From Phycisphaerae bacterium (lineage in GTDB: Bacteria; Planctomycetota; Phycisphaerae; UBA1845): DNA of 64,000 nucleotides. The translations under genes were made by a program, and so were the position numbers. The notes under the pieces are model-generated. The model had not been told where the DNA came from. It searched no databases and was given only the letters and a program-made list of their open reading frames with translations. The stretch covers positions 32,608 through 96,607 of the forward strand of contig JAGFJJ010000007.1 in assembly GCA_024102815.1 (NCBI GenBank), given 5' to 3'. Of the stretch, positions 35,134 through 43,270 are shown in pieces (the first letter of the stretch is position 1; every line of letters starts with the position of its first letter).

Positions 35134-36182
35134 GAGGCTGCTCCCACAAAGTCGAAGACCTGTATGCGGCGATTCCCCGCGTCGGCAATCCAGATGCGAT
35201 CCGCATTGTCGATCGCAATGCCGGCGGGGAGCGAAAACTCACCCATGCCGCTCCCCTCCTGCCCGAATGCCAGAAGCAGACGACCCCGGCGATCGAAAAT
35301 CTGGACGTTTTCGAACTGGGCGTCAACCACGTACACGTGCCCGCCGCGATCGAAGGCAACCCCCTTGGGCAGCGAAAAATCACCCGCGCCGTCACCTTTT
35401 TGTCCGAATACGCTCAACGCGTTGCCCATCGGGTCGAGCAACTGGACACGAAAGCCTGCCGCGTCGGCCACCAGCAGGACTTCTCCCTGCGCGGCGACAT
35501 GCGTGGGACGATTGAACTTGCCCGGCTCCACGCCCGGACCGCCGACGGTTCGCAGATATCGGCCGGCCTCGTCAAAGACGAGGATGGCATCGGCGCCGCC
35601 GTCCACGACAAAAAGCTCTCCGCGCGACGGCATCCATGTCACACCGACCGGACGCGACAGCTCAATCGATCCGATCGCGCGAACAAAGGAACCGTCGGCC
35701 GTCACTTCAACGACTTCGCCCCGGGCGGCATCGGCCACGAGGACCCGATCCCCCGCGAAGGTAACGCCGACCGGAACCTGAAAGTGCTGATCGGCCCAAC
35801 CGGTCACGAGCGTGTGCGTTCGCTCATCCAGATTGATGAGATGGATGCCCGGAATACCGCCATCGGTAACCGCGAGCAGGCCATTCGGACCGCGGGCGAC
35901 ACCGTGCGGGCTCACGAAACGGATGGGTTGCCGCGGTCCGCGCAGGGCCGCCTGCAATACCTCCGCGCCGCTGCGCGAGGCCTTGAGATCGTCGCTGCCC
36001 GAGATGGCGCCCACGTAGCGGATGCGCGCCTGCTCGGGAGGCGCAGGCCAGACGCGCGGCGAAACGGGCGGCTCGAAGAGCACGCCGCGAGGCCGGGCGC
36101 AGCCGCCGATCGCCAGTGCCACAATCACGGCACTGATCGCCGGGGCGACCCCGAAAACGGACTTACCAGCGCGATACGACAT
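35130..36182 (-). CDS. NHL-repeat lipoprotein (beta-propeller)
   Basis: 350 residues from ATG 36182 (MSYRAGKSVFGVAPAI), with lipobox IGGC in ALAIGGCARP. Six NHL blades are visible, for example FQVPVGVTFAGDRVLVADAA, SRPVGVTWMPSRGELFVVDG, FNRPTHVAAQGEVLLVADAA, FSLPKGVAFDRGGHVYVVDA and FSLPAGIAIDNADRIWIADA. The ~35 residues after the lipobox, PPVSPRVWPAPPEQARIRYV, are typical of NHL proteins near multiheme cytochrome genes. Paralogous to the product of 31596-32738. Overlaps the beta-barrel gene by 20 bases. Confidence 0.87.
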   Translation of the reverse strand: MSYRAGKSVFGVAPAISAVIVALAIGGCARPRGVLFEPPVSPRVWPAPPEQARIRYVGAISGSDDLKASRSGAEVLQAALRGPRQPIRFVSPHGVARGPNGLLAVTDGGIPGIHLINLDERTHTLVTGWADQHFQVPVGVTFAGDRVLVADAARGEVVEVTADGSFVRAIGSIELSRPVGVTWMPSRGELFVVDGGADAILVFDEAGRYLRTVGGPGVEPGKFNRPTHVAAQGEVLLVADAAGFRVQLLDPMGNALSVFGQKGDGAGDFSLPKGVAFDRGGHVYVVDAQFENVQIFDRRGRLLLAFGQEGSGMGEFSLPAGIAIDNADRIWIADAGNRRIQVFDFVGAAS

Positions 36183-38277
36183 TGGGTATATCCCGGCGAA
36201 TCCGCAGATAGACGCCGACATCCTCCTGGTCCGAATCCGGCAGATTGAGTTGATCATACTCGACCGTCAGTTCGCCCGACAGGTTGCCGGAGACATATTC
36301 CATACCCGCCGATACGTCCCATCCTCGCGTATCGCCGGCCGTCGAATCCTGCTGGTACCGATACGCCACGCGCCCGACGGTGGACAACGCGTTCGTCATC
36401 CGCCAGCGGTGATCGGCCTCGATATCCAGCATGGTCACGTCCCGATCGAATGTCCCGCCGTCGAAGAACAGCCTCGACAGCCGCGCCGCCAGATCGAAGG
36501 AATGATCCGTCTGTTGGAGCACGTGAAGTCGCCCGTCCAGGTGAAAGGCGTCATAGGGATCGACGGTATCGTCGAATATCTCGTACTCCGCGCCGAGTGT
36601 ATACCGCGGCTGGTCATACGTGACGCCGATGCGATGGTGATCCGTCCGGTCCGCGCGGCGGTCGAATCCCGTGCTGAGCTCGTCTTCCTGGTTGCGATAG
36701 GAAAGTCGATAGTACGGCGTCCACCCGCCCGTGAAGCGTTGCTCGACGCTCAAGTCGACGCGGATGGTGTCCAACTGGCCGTCGGCGGGCGTACGGTAGT
36801 TGTAGTCGATCAGCACCGTCTCCCCGTCGGCAATCTGCCCCGTGGGGATGCGCGTGATCTGGACGGCGTTGGCGATGTGGTAGACCGCGTAATCCAATCC
36901 GCGACGGTAGAATCGGCGGTTGGTGACGTCCGTCACCACGATACTGGCGTCGATCACATCGCGATTGCGAAGGGTGATCGCCACCGGATCACGCAGCGTG
37001 CCCGACTCGTTGAGCACCACGCGGGTGCCGTCACCACCGTCCACTTCCTCGGTATCGTATGACAGGTGCAGATTCGCATAGAAATGGCCGTAGGGATTGC
37101 GGCGATTGTACTGCCAGTCGGCGAATGCGCCGTATTGCGTCGTGCGGACATCATCCTCGATGTCCTCATAGAGCACGAAAAGGTCATACGTGGACGTCAG
37201 ATTGGTATACATCTGATGGACCAACTGAAAATCGGCCCGGTGGGTGTCAATGTCCAGATTCTCATACTGCTCGCGATTGAATTGATACTTGTATATAGTC
37301 TGAAGATCATCCGTGTGCTGCAAGGTCAATTGCGGGCCGATCTCGAACAGGTCGCGTGCGAAATCGCCGCTTTCTTCCTGCCAGTGGAGGAGCGTTCGCA
37401 GGGAATGTTTGCCGCCCGGACCGAACTCCAGATCGTGCTCGACAATGAACAGGTCGCGATGCGTCTCGAACGGCTCGCGCAGACCCTGGTACTCCTGCTT
37501 CGTGTCCGCGTGCTCAAATGAGAACTGCAACTTGTGGCGCTGCGTGATCAGCCACTCCACCCCGTAATGCAGCGTGCTTTCCGTGTAGTGCTCGTCGTCG
37601 CGCTTGTCCCGGTTCCCCGTGCGGTCGGTCTCCAGGTATTCGTAGGATAGCTCCATGGGGAGCTTCTCGTCGCTGAAGACCCAACTCGTCCCGTACCCGA
37701 TCCGCTCCTCGTTCAGGGTGGGCTGGAAGCGGCGGTCGATGCGCCGATCATTGCGGCGGGAGTAGATTGAACCCGAGATCTTCTTGCCCTGGAACAGGTC
37801 GATTCGCGTATCGTAGTGAACCAGGTACCCGTTGTCGTTGTCGACCCGATCGAAACCGTCAATCTTCTCTTCGAATCGCTCCTGCGTCAGGGCGAAGCTG
37901 AAATCGCTGCTGAGGATGATGAGGCTCGGATCGATGAGAGTCTGCTGCAGGGACAGGCCGATCCGCTCTTCGAAGATGTAATCTCGGTTGCGCTGCTGTC
38001 GGTCGCGGGAAAAAGGCCGGCGGGCGTCGGTGGACACGCGCGAGCGGTTGTATTCCCCTTCAAATTCCAGGTAGGCATCGAGTTGATTAAGGGTCAGGAA
38101 GCGCGGCGGCGCGTCGGAAGTGCCGTCGGCCTGGTCTGGTGTGTCCGCCGTCGCCGGCGCCGACAGCATGGCCGAGAAACCTGCGGCAAAGACCACCCGA
38201 AGCGTTCGACGCGGCGCACTCCTGAGCCTGGTGACTACCGCCCAACCGCGCCAACGTGAACAGGCCGCGCCATCCAT
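36163..38277 (-). CDS. Outer-membrane beta-barrel protein candidate of the cytochrome operon
   Basis: 704 residues from ATG 38277 (ATG 38325 also in frame). A signal peptide-like segment ends near SAPATADT. The rest is almost entirely alternating amphipathic strands rich in Tyr, Arg and Asp (for example KLPMELSYEYLETDRT, HKLQFSFEHADTKQEY, PYGHFYANLHLSYDTE), and the protein ends on Trp after RIRRDIPNVV, as expected of an outer-membrane barrel recognised by BAM. The number of strands would exceed 20, the size range of MtrB/PioB-type porins that house multiheme cytochromes. Not recognised by name. First gene of the operon. Confidence 0.75.
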   Translation of the reverse strand: MDGAACSRWRGWAVVTRLRSAPRRTLRVVFAAGFSAMLSAPATADTPDQADGTSDAPPRFLTLNQLDAYLEFEGEYNRSRVSTDARRPFSRDRQQRNRDYIFEERIGLSLQQTLIDPSLIILSSDFSFALTQERFEEKIDGFDRVDNDNGYLVHYDTRIDLFQGKKISGSIYSRRNDRRIDRRFQPTLNEERIGYGTSWVFSDEKLPMELSYEYLETDRTGNRDKRDDEHYTESTLHYGVEWLITQRHKLQFSFEHADTKQEYQGLREPFETHRDLFIVEHDLEFGPGGKHSLRTLLHWQEESGDFARDLFEIGPQLTLQHTDDLQTIYKYQFNREQYENLDIDTHRADFQLVHQMYTNLTSTYDLFVLYEDIEDDVRTTQYGAFADWQYNRRNPYGHFYANLHLSYDTEEVDGGDGTRVVLNESGTLRDPVAITLRNRDVIDASIVVTDVTNRRFYRRGLDYAVYHIANAVQITRIPTGQIADGETVLIDYNYRTPADGQLDTIRVDLSVEQRFTGGWTPYYRLSYRNQEDELSTGFDRRADRTDHHRIGVTYDQPRYTLGAEYEIFDDTVDPYDAFHLDGRLHVLQQTDHSFDLAARLSRLFFDGGTFDRDVTMLDIEADHRWRMTNALSTVGRVAYRYQQDSTAGDTRGWDVSAGMEYVSGNLSGELTVEYDQLNLPDSDQEDVGVYLRIRRDIPNVVSRW

Positions 38278-38671
38278 ACGATCACCTTCGGGCCGCTTCC
38301 ACCCGGCCTCGGCGCGAGTCGACATTCAAGAATCGCCCGATGCGCCGCCGATGGCGGCTGGTATAGGCGATCGCACCACGCATGGCAACAGAAATCTGCC
38401 GCAGCACATCATCGACCTGCCGCGCCGATGAAGAACTCACACGAAAGCTCACCGCATCGGTGACGATTCCACGTCGCTGCGTATCACCCGCTGGACGCGC
38501 CGAATCCCCGGCCGCATCGATGCCGGGTGTGCAGCCCTTTTGCCACGACCGACCGAGCACCGAGCGGTTACCGCGCTTCGCGATTTTTTCGCGCTGCCCT
38601 ATTGATCGGTGCGCCCCAGTGTTTATCGTTAGTGCGAACGTCCGGAGCGGCGTTTTCTTGAGGACCATGTC
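38278..38671. other. Divergent control region between the two cytochrome units
   Basis: About 395 bases between the minus-strand barrel operon and the plus-strand 5-heme gene. It holds the minus-strand promoter at 38360-38388 and a weaker plus-strand candidate (TTGATC 38602-38607, 16 bases, TATCGT 38624-38629). No gene or regulator site was recognised in the rest. Confidence 0.45.
38360..38388 (-). promoter_or_regulatory. Sigma70-type promoter of the beta-barrel/multiheme operon
   Basis: Minus-strand TTGCCA (38383-38388), 17-base spacer, TATACC (38360-38365), about 75 bases before the barrel gene. Confidence 0.6.
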
Positions 38672-39331
38672 ATGCGCGCCGTTATCGTGCTGTCGCCCCT
38701 GCTTGTCGCCCTGGTGATTTGGGGTTGCTCGGCCGGCAGCAGGGATCGTTTGCGGCACTTCTTCTTCGAGGTTCCCGAAGAAAAGCCGGCAGCGCAGGCG
38801 GAGACCGAAACACCAGCGGGCGAATCGCCGTCCAAGCCCGCCGTCCCCGCTCCGCCCGGACCCCGATTTGTCTCGCGCCACAGTCCGTACGTCGGCCGGC
38901 AGTGCGAAAGCTGCCACCAGCCCACGGCGCAGATGCAAGTCCGCGACGATTACGCCGAAGCCTGTCAATCCTGCCACCCACGCTTCTTCAGCGACGCCGT
39001 GGGTCATTCACCCGTGGTCGATGGCGACTGCGACCTCTGCCACGTACCGCATCAGAGCGAGAATCCGGCTCTGCTCATCCAGCCGGTCTACGAAACCTGC
39101 ATTGACTGCCACGATCCGCCGTCCGACCTGAGTCAGGATGCTCACAGCGGCCCCGGCGTGGAGAATTGCACGAAGTGTCACGACCCGCATTTCGGCAAGC
39201 CGCCGCTGCTGAAGCAGAAGCACAGCGCGGCCGGGATTGGCCGAATCCTGTCAGGGCGGGCACTGGCGGCCCGAGCGCGAACTTCACCCAGCGCCGCCAC
39301 CCGTTTCGTGGGACCGAAGGAAGTTCCCTGA
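38672..39331 (+). CDS. Pentaheme c-type cytochrome lipoprotein
   Basis: 219 residues. AGGA lies seven bases before the ATG. Lipobox WGCS at the end of the hydrophobic LLVALVIWGC (Cys19). A Pro/Ala/Glu linker precedes five CxxCH sites: CESCH, CQSCH, CDLCH, CIDCH and CTKCH. The C-terminal ~35 residues carry no heme. As a lipid-anchored periplasmic heme protein it could shuttle electrons between the inner-membrane module and the barrel. It lies 26 bases before the next cytochrome gene. Confidence 0.9.
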   Translation: MRAVIVLSPLLVALVIWGCSAGSRDRLRHFFFEVPEEKPAAQAETETPAGESPSKPAVPAPPGPRFVSRHSPYVGRQCESCHQPTAQMQVRDDYAEACQSCHPRFFSDAVGHSPVVDGDCDLCHVPHQSENPALLIQPVYETCIDCHDPPSDLSQDAHSGPGVENCTKCHDPHFGKPPLLKQKHSAAGIGRILSGRALAARARTSPSAATRFVGPKEVP

Positions 39332-39357
39332 GTCCGTCTTGTAGCGAGAAACCGCAC

Positions 39358-39864
39358 ATGTTCCAAAGAAAAGCCATTCCCGCGATCATCGTCCTGGCAA
39401 TTGTGTCAATGCTTCCCGCCTCGGGATGCGGAACCAACTTCCAGGATGTCCTGCTGCAAAGCGGCGCGGCCTTTGGTCGGTCCGCACTGGATCTGTTCCT
39501 CACCGACCTTGCCAACGCCCTGGCCGACGCCCTCGACGAGGACAACGCCAACACCAACACCAACGAGAATGACAACGGGAACGACAACGGCAACACGAAT
39601 GCAAACAACAACGGCAACGCGAACGACAACACAAACGACAACGGCACACCCGGGCCGGGTGACGTCGCCAGCGGAGAGACGATCGTCGGCAGTCGTTGCG
39701 CCGCATGCCACGGCGCCGACGGCGCCAGCGGTTTCGCGCCAGACATTCAGGGTGTTGATGAGGCAGCCATAGAGGCGATGGTCGGCGGGGCGGGCGGTCA
39801 CATCATGGTCGATCTGAGCGCCCAGGATATCGCCGATGTCGCCGCGTTCCTTGCAAGCTTCTAG
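39358..39864 (+). CDS. Monoheme c-type cytochrome lipoprotein with Asp/Asn linker
   Basis: 168 residues from ATG 39358. Lipobox ASGC in LPASGCGTNF. A helix-rich segment is followed by a low-complexity run of Asn, Asp and Thr (~residues 62-97) and a class I cytochrome c domain with SRCAACHGADGASG and a possible distal Met in GGHIMVDLSAQDIADV. It would act as a tethered small electron carrier at the membrane. Asp/Asn linkers are common in planctomycete lipoproteins. Confidence 0.85.
   Translation: MFQRKAIPAIIVLAIVSMLPASGCGTNFQDVLLQSGAAFGRSALDLFLTDLANALADALDEDNANTNTNENDNGNDNGNTNANNNGNANDNTNDNGTPGPGDVASGETIVGSRCAACHGADGASGFAPDIQGVDEAAIEAMVGGAGGHIMVDLSAQDIADVAAFLASF
39541..39650 (+). repeat. Asn/Asp/Thr-coding low-complexity tract
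   Basis: An AAC/GAC/ACC/GGC-rich tract encodes the flexible linker of the monoheme lipoprotein. Such triplet-rich tracts vary in length easily. Confidence 0.7.
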
Positions 39865-39910
39865 TGGCGTATGACAACGGGTCGAGATCAGGCCGCAAAG
39901 GGCCTTGCAC

Positions 39911-39939
39911 TTGCGGGTCCGCCACGCGCGTCATAAAAT
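39911..39939 (+). promoter_or_regulatory. Sigma70-type promoter of the 9-heme/Rieske/cytochrome b operon
   Basis: TTGCGG (39911-39916), 17-base spacer, TAAAAT (39934-39939), about 115 bases before the 9-heme gene. An AGGAGG-like sequence at 40021-40027 is too far from the ATG to serve it. Confidence 0.6.
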
Positions 39940-40054
39940 CGGCAACTGGAGCGTGCGAAGTCTTCATGAGCAAATCGAACCAGGGTTAGAGGCACGCGCC
40001 CACCGTCAATTGCGAAACGGGCAGGAGGAAGCCACTGATAGTTAGGCGAAGCTG

Positions 40055-41464
40055 ATGCGTTTAAACACGACTAAACTCTTGCTTGCGTCTGCTTGTGCAT
40101 TTTCTGCGGGGTTTCCGGGCGCGCTGTTTGCCGACCAGAAACTCGTATCCTGCGCCGCCTGCCACAGCCAGGAACAGAACGTCTTGGCGACATCGATTCA
40201 CCGGCACCTCAAATGCCAGGAATGTCACGGAGGACCGGAATCGTTCGCGATCGCGCCGGACCGGCTTCAGATATACAAAGGCGGATCCCATCTCGCCGAC
40301 GCCCCTGCGTTTGACCACGGCGCGGATTTCAAGGGCAAGCTGGCGCGATCGGCGATACCGCACCTCTGCGGCGACTGCCACGCCGACGCCGAGCGGATGA
40401 ATCCGTACGGTATACGAATCGATCAACTCGCCCGTTACTGGACCAGCGTTCATGGCAAGACATTGATGCAGGAGCATGACGACCGCGTAGCGGTATGCGT
40501 GGATTGCCACGGGGCGCATGACGTTTTGCCAGCGAAGGAACCCGCCAGCAAGACGTATCCATCAAATGTCCCCGGCACATGTGCCCAATGCCACGAAAAC
40601 GCGCGCCTGATGGGGGATTTTGATCTGCCTACCGGGGTTGTCGAAGAGTACCGACGAAGCGTGCACGGGCGATTGTTGCTTGAGGACGGAGATCTTGGCG
40701 CGCCAACCTGCGCCACGTGCCACGGGAATCACTCGGCCGTACCTCCTGGTTTTGAGAACGTCGGTGCTGTGTGCGGGCAATGCCACCAGCACGCTTCCGA
40801 AGCGTTCGCTGAAAGCCCGCACGCGGGCATGGACGAGTTTAAGGGGTGTGTGCAGTGCCACGCCTATCGTGACGGAGGCCATTTCCATCTTATAGAGCGG
40901 ATTACCAAGGACACGGGTGTTCTGATTGAACGGTATGAGCACCTGCTCGCCTCGGACGCATCACCGACTCCGGAACAGATCACGAACGCGATACACCCCG
41001 ATCCCCAAACGATAATGAGGAGAGCTCTGCCGGGTTGCCTCTACTGCCATGATGATGTCGACGAGGATGCCGACCTCGCGAAGATGTTTACTTTGTTGGA
41101 CGAAATCTCGGCCGCCGAGCGGCAATACGTTCGGACGGGATACAGGCTCGACGAAGTCGAAAGAGGTGTCCTGCTCGTGGATCGCCAGAGATTTCTCTTT
41201 TCGGACGCCAAGACTCAACTGATCGAACTGGCCCCGACGCAACATACCCTTGACAGCAAGCTCGTCACCGACAAGGTTGCTGAACTGAACGAGACTTGTA
41301 ACCAGGTGGAAGCGGACCTCGACAAGCTCGAGCGCGACCTTCGGTTGCGCCATCTGGCGCTGATCCCAATCTGGATCTTCGCGCTGGGCTTCGCCGGTTT
41401 GTTGTACGCAAAGTACAAACGGCTTCGAACCGCCTATGTCAAGCCGGAGTCGGAGCTGGAATAA
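40055..41464 (+). CDS. Nonaheme c-type cytochrome with C-terminal membrane anchor
   Basis: 469 residues with a signal peptide (~1-26, ending ALFADQ). Nine CxxCH sites in order: CAACH, CQECH, CGDCH, CVDCH, CAQCH, CATCH, CGQCH, CVQCH and CLYCH. A heme-free, coiled-coil-like stretch (~335-440) is followed by a transmembrane helix (LALIPIWIFALGFAGLLYAK) and a short cytoplasmic tail. The stop codon is directly followed by the Rieske start. It probably replaces cytochrome c1 as the electron acceptor of the b/Rieske core. Confidence 0.92.
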   Translation: MRLNTTKLLLASACAFSAGFPGALFADQKLVSCAACHSQEQNVLATSIHRHLKCQECHGGPESFAIAPDRLQIYKGGSHLADAPAFDHGADFKGKLARSAIPHLCGDCHADAERMNPYGIRIDQLARYWTSVHGKTLMQEHDDRVAVCVDCHGAHDVLPAKEPASKTYPSNVPGTCAQCHENARLMGDFDLPTGVVEEYRRSVHGRLLLEDGDLGAPTCATCHGNHSAVPPGFENVGAVCGQCHQHASEAFAESPHAGMDEFKGCVQCHAYRDGGHFHLIERITKDTGVLIERYEHLLASDASPTPEQITNAIHPDPQTIMRRALPGCLYCHDDVDEDADLAKMFTLLDEISAAERQYVRTGYRLDEVERGVLLVDRQRFLFSDAKTQLIELAPTQHTLDSKLVTDKVAELNETCNQVEADLDKLERDLRLRHLALIPIWIFALGFAGLLYAKYKRLRTAYVKPESELE

Positions 41465-41905
41465 ATGAGCACGGAGCCGCAAGAAAAACTGGGACGCCGC
41501 GATTTCCTCGATTGGCTCGTTGCCCTGGGCTCAACGGTTCTGGGGGCGGCAATGGGAATCCCTGCGCTGGCATACCTCTGGCCTGCGGCCCAGGGCGGCA
41601 CTAGCCGTAGCGTTGAGGTGGATGGCGCAGCGAACATGGCCGTGGGCGACAGCAAGGTACTCCAAGTCGGGGGCAAGCCGGTGATCGTGGTCCGCGATCG
41701 CGCGGGATTCAAGGCCTTTTCGGCAGCTTGTACCCACTTGGGCTGCCTAGTACGATGGAGTGCTGCGAAACAGGAGTTTCTTTGCCCCTGCCACGCGGCT
41801 GTTTTTGATAAGAATGGCGACGTGGTTTCGGGCCCGCCGCCAGCACCGTTACCACCGTACGACGTCAAAGAAGCCGGCGGCAAGGTGTACGTTACTGTGA
41901 CGTAG
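41465..41905 (+). CDS. Rieske iron-sulfur protein
   Basis: 146 residues. An N-terminal twin-arginine-like GRRDFLDWL precedes one transmembrane helix (ALGSTVLGAAMGIPALAYLW). Cluster motifs are CTHLGC (Cys89-His91-Cys94) and CPCHAA (Cys107-Cys109-His110), followed by the Pro-rich GPPPAPLPPY loop. It takes electrons from quinol at the Qo site of cytochrome b and hands them to the multiheme cytochrome. Starts on the base after the 9-heme stop codon. Confidence 0.95.
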   Translation: MSTEPQEKLGRRDFLDWLVALGSTVLGAAMGIPALAYLWPAAQGGTSRSVEVDGAANMAVGDSKVLQVGGKPVIVVRDRAGFKAFSAACTHLGCLVRWSAAKQEFLCPCHAAVFDKNGDVVSGPPPAPLPPYDVKEAGGKVYVTVT

Positions 41906-42050
41906 CATCCCGTGGCGCGTTTGCAAGGCAACGCTTCTGGTTGGGCTTGATCGTCTCAATTGCAGCCCGTCCCGTGCGGCAAAGTTGAGTCTGCTTACCC
42001 CTTCGAGGAGTCCCGACGGCTTACGACGGTCAGCCCAAGAAGTACCAGAA

Positions 42051-43226
42051 ATGAAACGGCGAATTTCGAATTTCCTGGACGCTCGCTACGACACGGAAAC
42101 CGCGCGCAATTTCCTCGACAAGCAGATCCACAAACGGCTGCCCCCGCATACCGGGTGGCTCCACGTGTTTGGAAGCCTCTCTTTATTTCTTTTTGTCAGT
42201 CAGACGATCACCGGCATCATGCTGCTCGTCTACTACCGACCAACCCCGGAGGCGGCACACCGATCGATCCAGTACATCACGGCTGAAGTGAATTTCGGCT
42301 GGCTGTACCGCCAGGTTCATGCCTGGGGCGCATCGTTGATGATTCTCGCGGTCGTCTTGCACATGATCCGAACGTACTTTTCAGGAGCATACAAGAAACC
42401 TCGTGAACTCACTTGGGTCACAGGCGCAATCCTTTTTGTCCTCACGATCATATTCGGGTTCACCGGTTATCTGCTCCCCTGGAACCAGATTGCGTTCTGG
42501 GCCACGACCGTCGGAACTGAGTCAGCCGACAAGGTGCCGCTGATCGGCGAGTGGCTGCGCTACTTTCTTCGCGGGGGCGACGCCGTGACGGGCGAGACCC
42601 TATCGCGGTTTTTCGTTGTCCACGTGATCATCCTACCATGGATATTGACGGGCTTGATCGTCGTGCATTTGTTCCTCATGCGCTTGAACAACCTAGCCAC
42701 GATGAAACCGGTTGGCGAGGAAAAGCCTGTCGCGCCGGAATGTGGCATCCCCTTCTTCCCGGTTCACGTCGCCAAGGAAGGTGTTGTCCTGGTAATCTTG
42801 CTGGCTTCACTCGTAACCCTCTCCGTGATGATGCCTTGGGGCATCGGAGAACCCGCAGATCCGCTGAGCACTCCCGAGCATATCAAACCCGAGTGGTACT
42901 TCCTGCCTAGTTATCAGCTGTTGAAGTACTTCGAGGGACCCTACGGCGCGGTTCTGGGCATATTCGCCTGTTCAGTGCCGTTTGTTCTGCTGTTGCTTTG
43001 GCCATTCCTGGATCGTAGCAAGGAGCGCCACCCCAAGAAGCGCCCCGTCGCCGTAGGCATCGGCTTGTTCGCCCTGCTGGCGGCGGTGGCCCTTGGCATC
43101 CTTGGACACTACTCTGAGACGGACGTAAGTATCGCAGGGCGACGATACCATATTGATCTTCTCGGTCGACCGCATCGAATTACTGACGACGCCCCGGGCG
43201 TGCCACAACCTGGTGCTCCGCATTAG
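42051..43226 (+). CDS. Cytochrome b (bc/b6f type)
   Basis: 391 residues from ATG 42051. Eight or nine membrane helices in one chain. Heme-ligand His pairs lie in RQVHAWGASLMILAVVLHMI and FFVVHVIILPWILTGLIVVH. The Qo-site PEWY motif is present (KPEWYFLPSYQLLKYF), as in subunit IV. It oxidises menaquinol together with the upstream Rieske protein. The C-terminal extension after the last helix (RRYHIDLLGRPHRITDD) is not standard. A dedicated cytochrome c1 gene is absent. Confidence 0.95.
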   Translation: MKRRISNFLDARYDTETARNFLDKQIHKRLPPHTGWLHVFGSLSLFLFVSQTITGIMLLVYYRPTPEAAHRSIQYITAEVNFGWLYRQVHAWGASLMILAVVLHMIRTYFSGAYKKPRELTWVTGAILFVLTIIFGFTGYLLPWNQIAFWATTVGTESADKVPLIGEWLRYFLRGGDAVTGETLSRFFVVHVIILPWILTGLIVVHLFLMRLNNLATMKPVGEEKPVAPECGIPFFPVHVAKEGVVLVILLASLVTLSVMMPWGIGEPADPLSTPEHIKPEWYFLPSYQLLKYFEGPYGAVLGIFACSVPFVLLLLWPFLDRSKERHPKKRPVAVGIGLFALLAAVALGILGHYSETDVSIAGRRYHIDLLGRPHRITDDAPGVPQPGAPH

Positions 43227-43270
43227 TAACATGTACTACCGAATCGCGAGGATCAGGAGGCGAAGGATTC

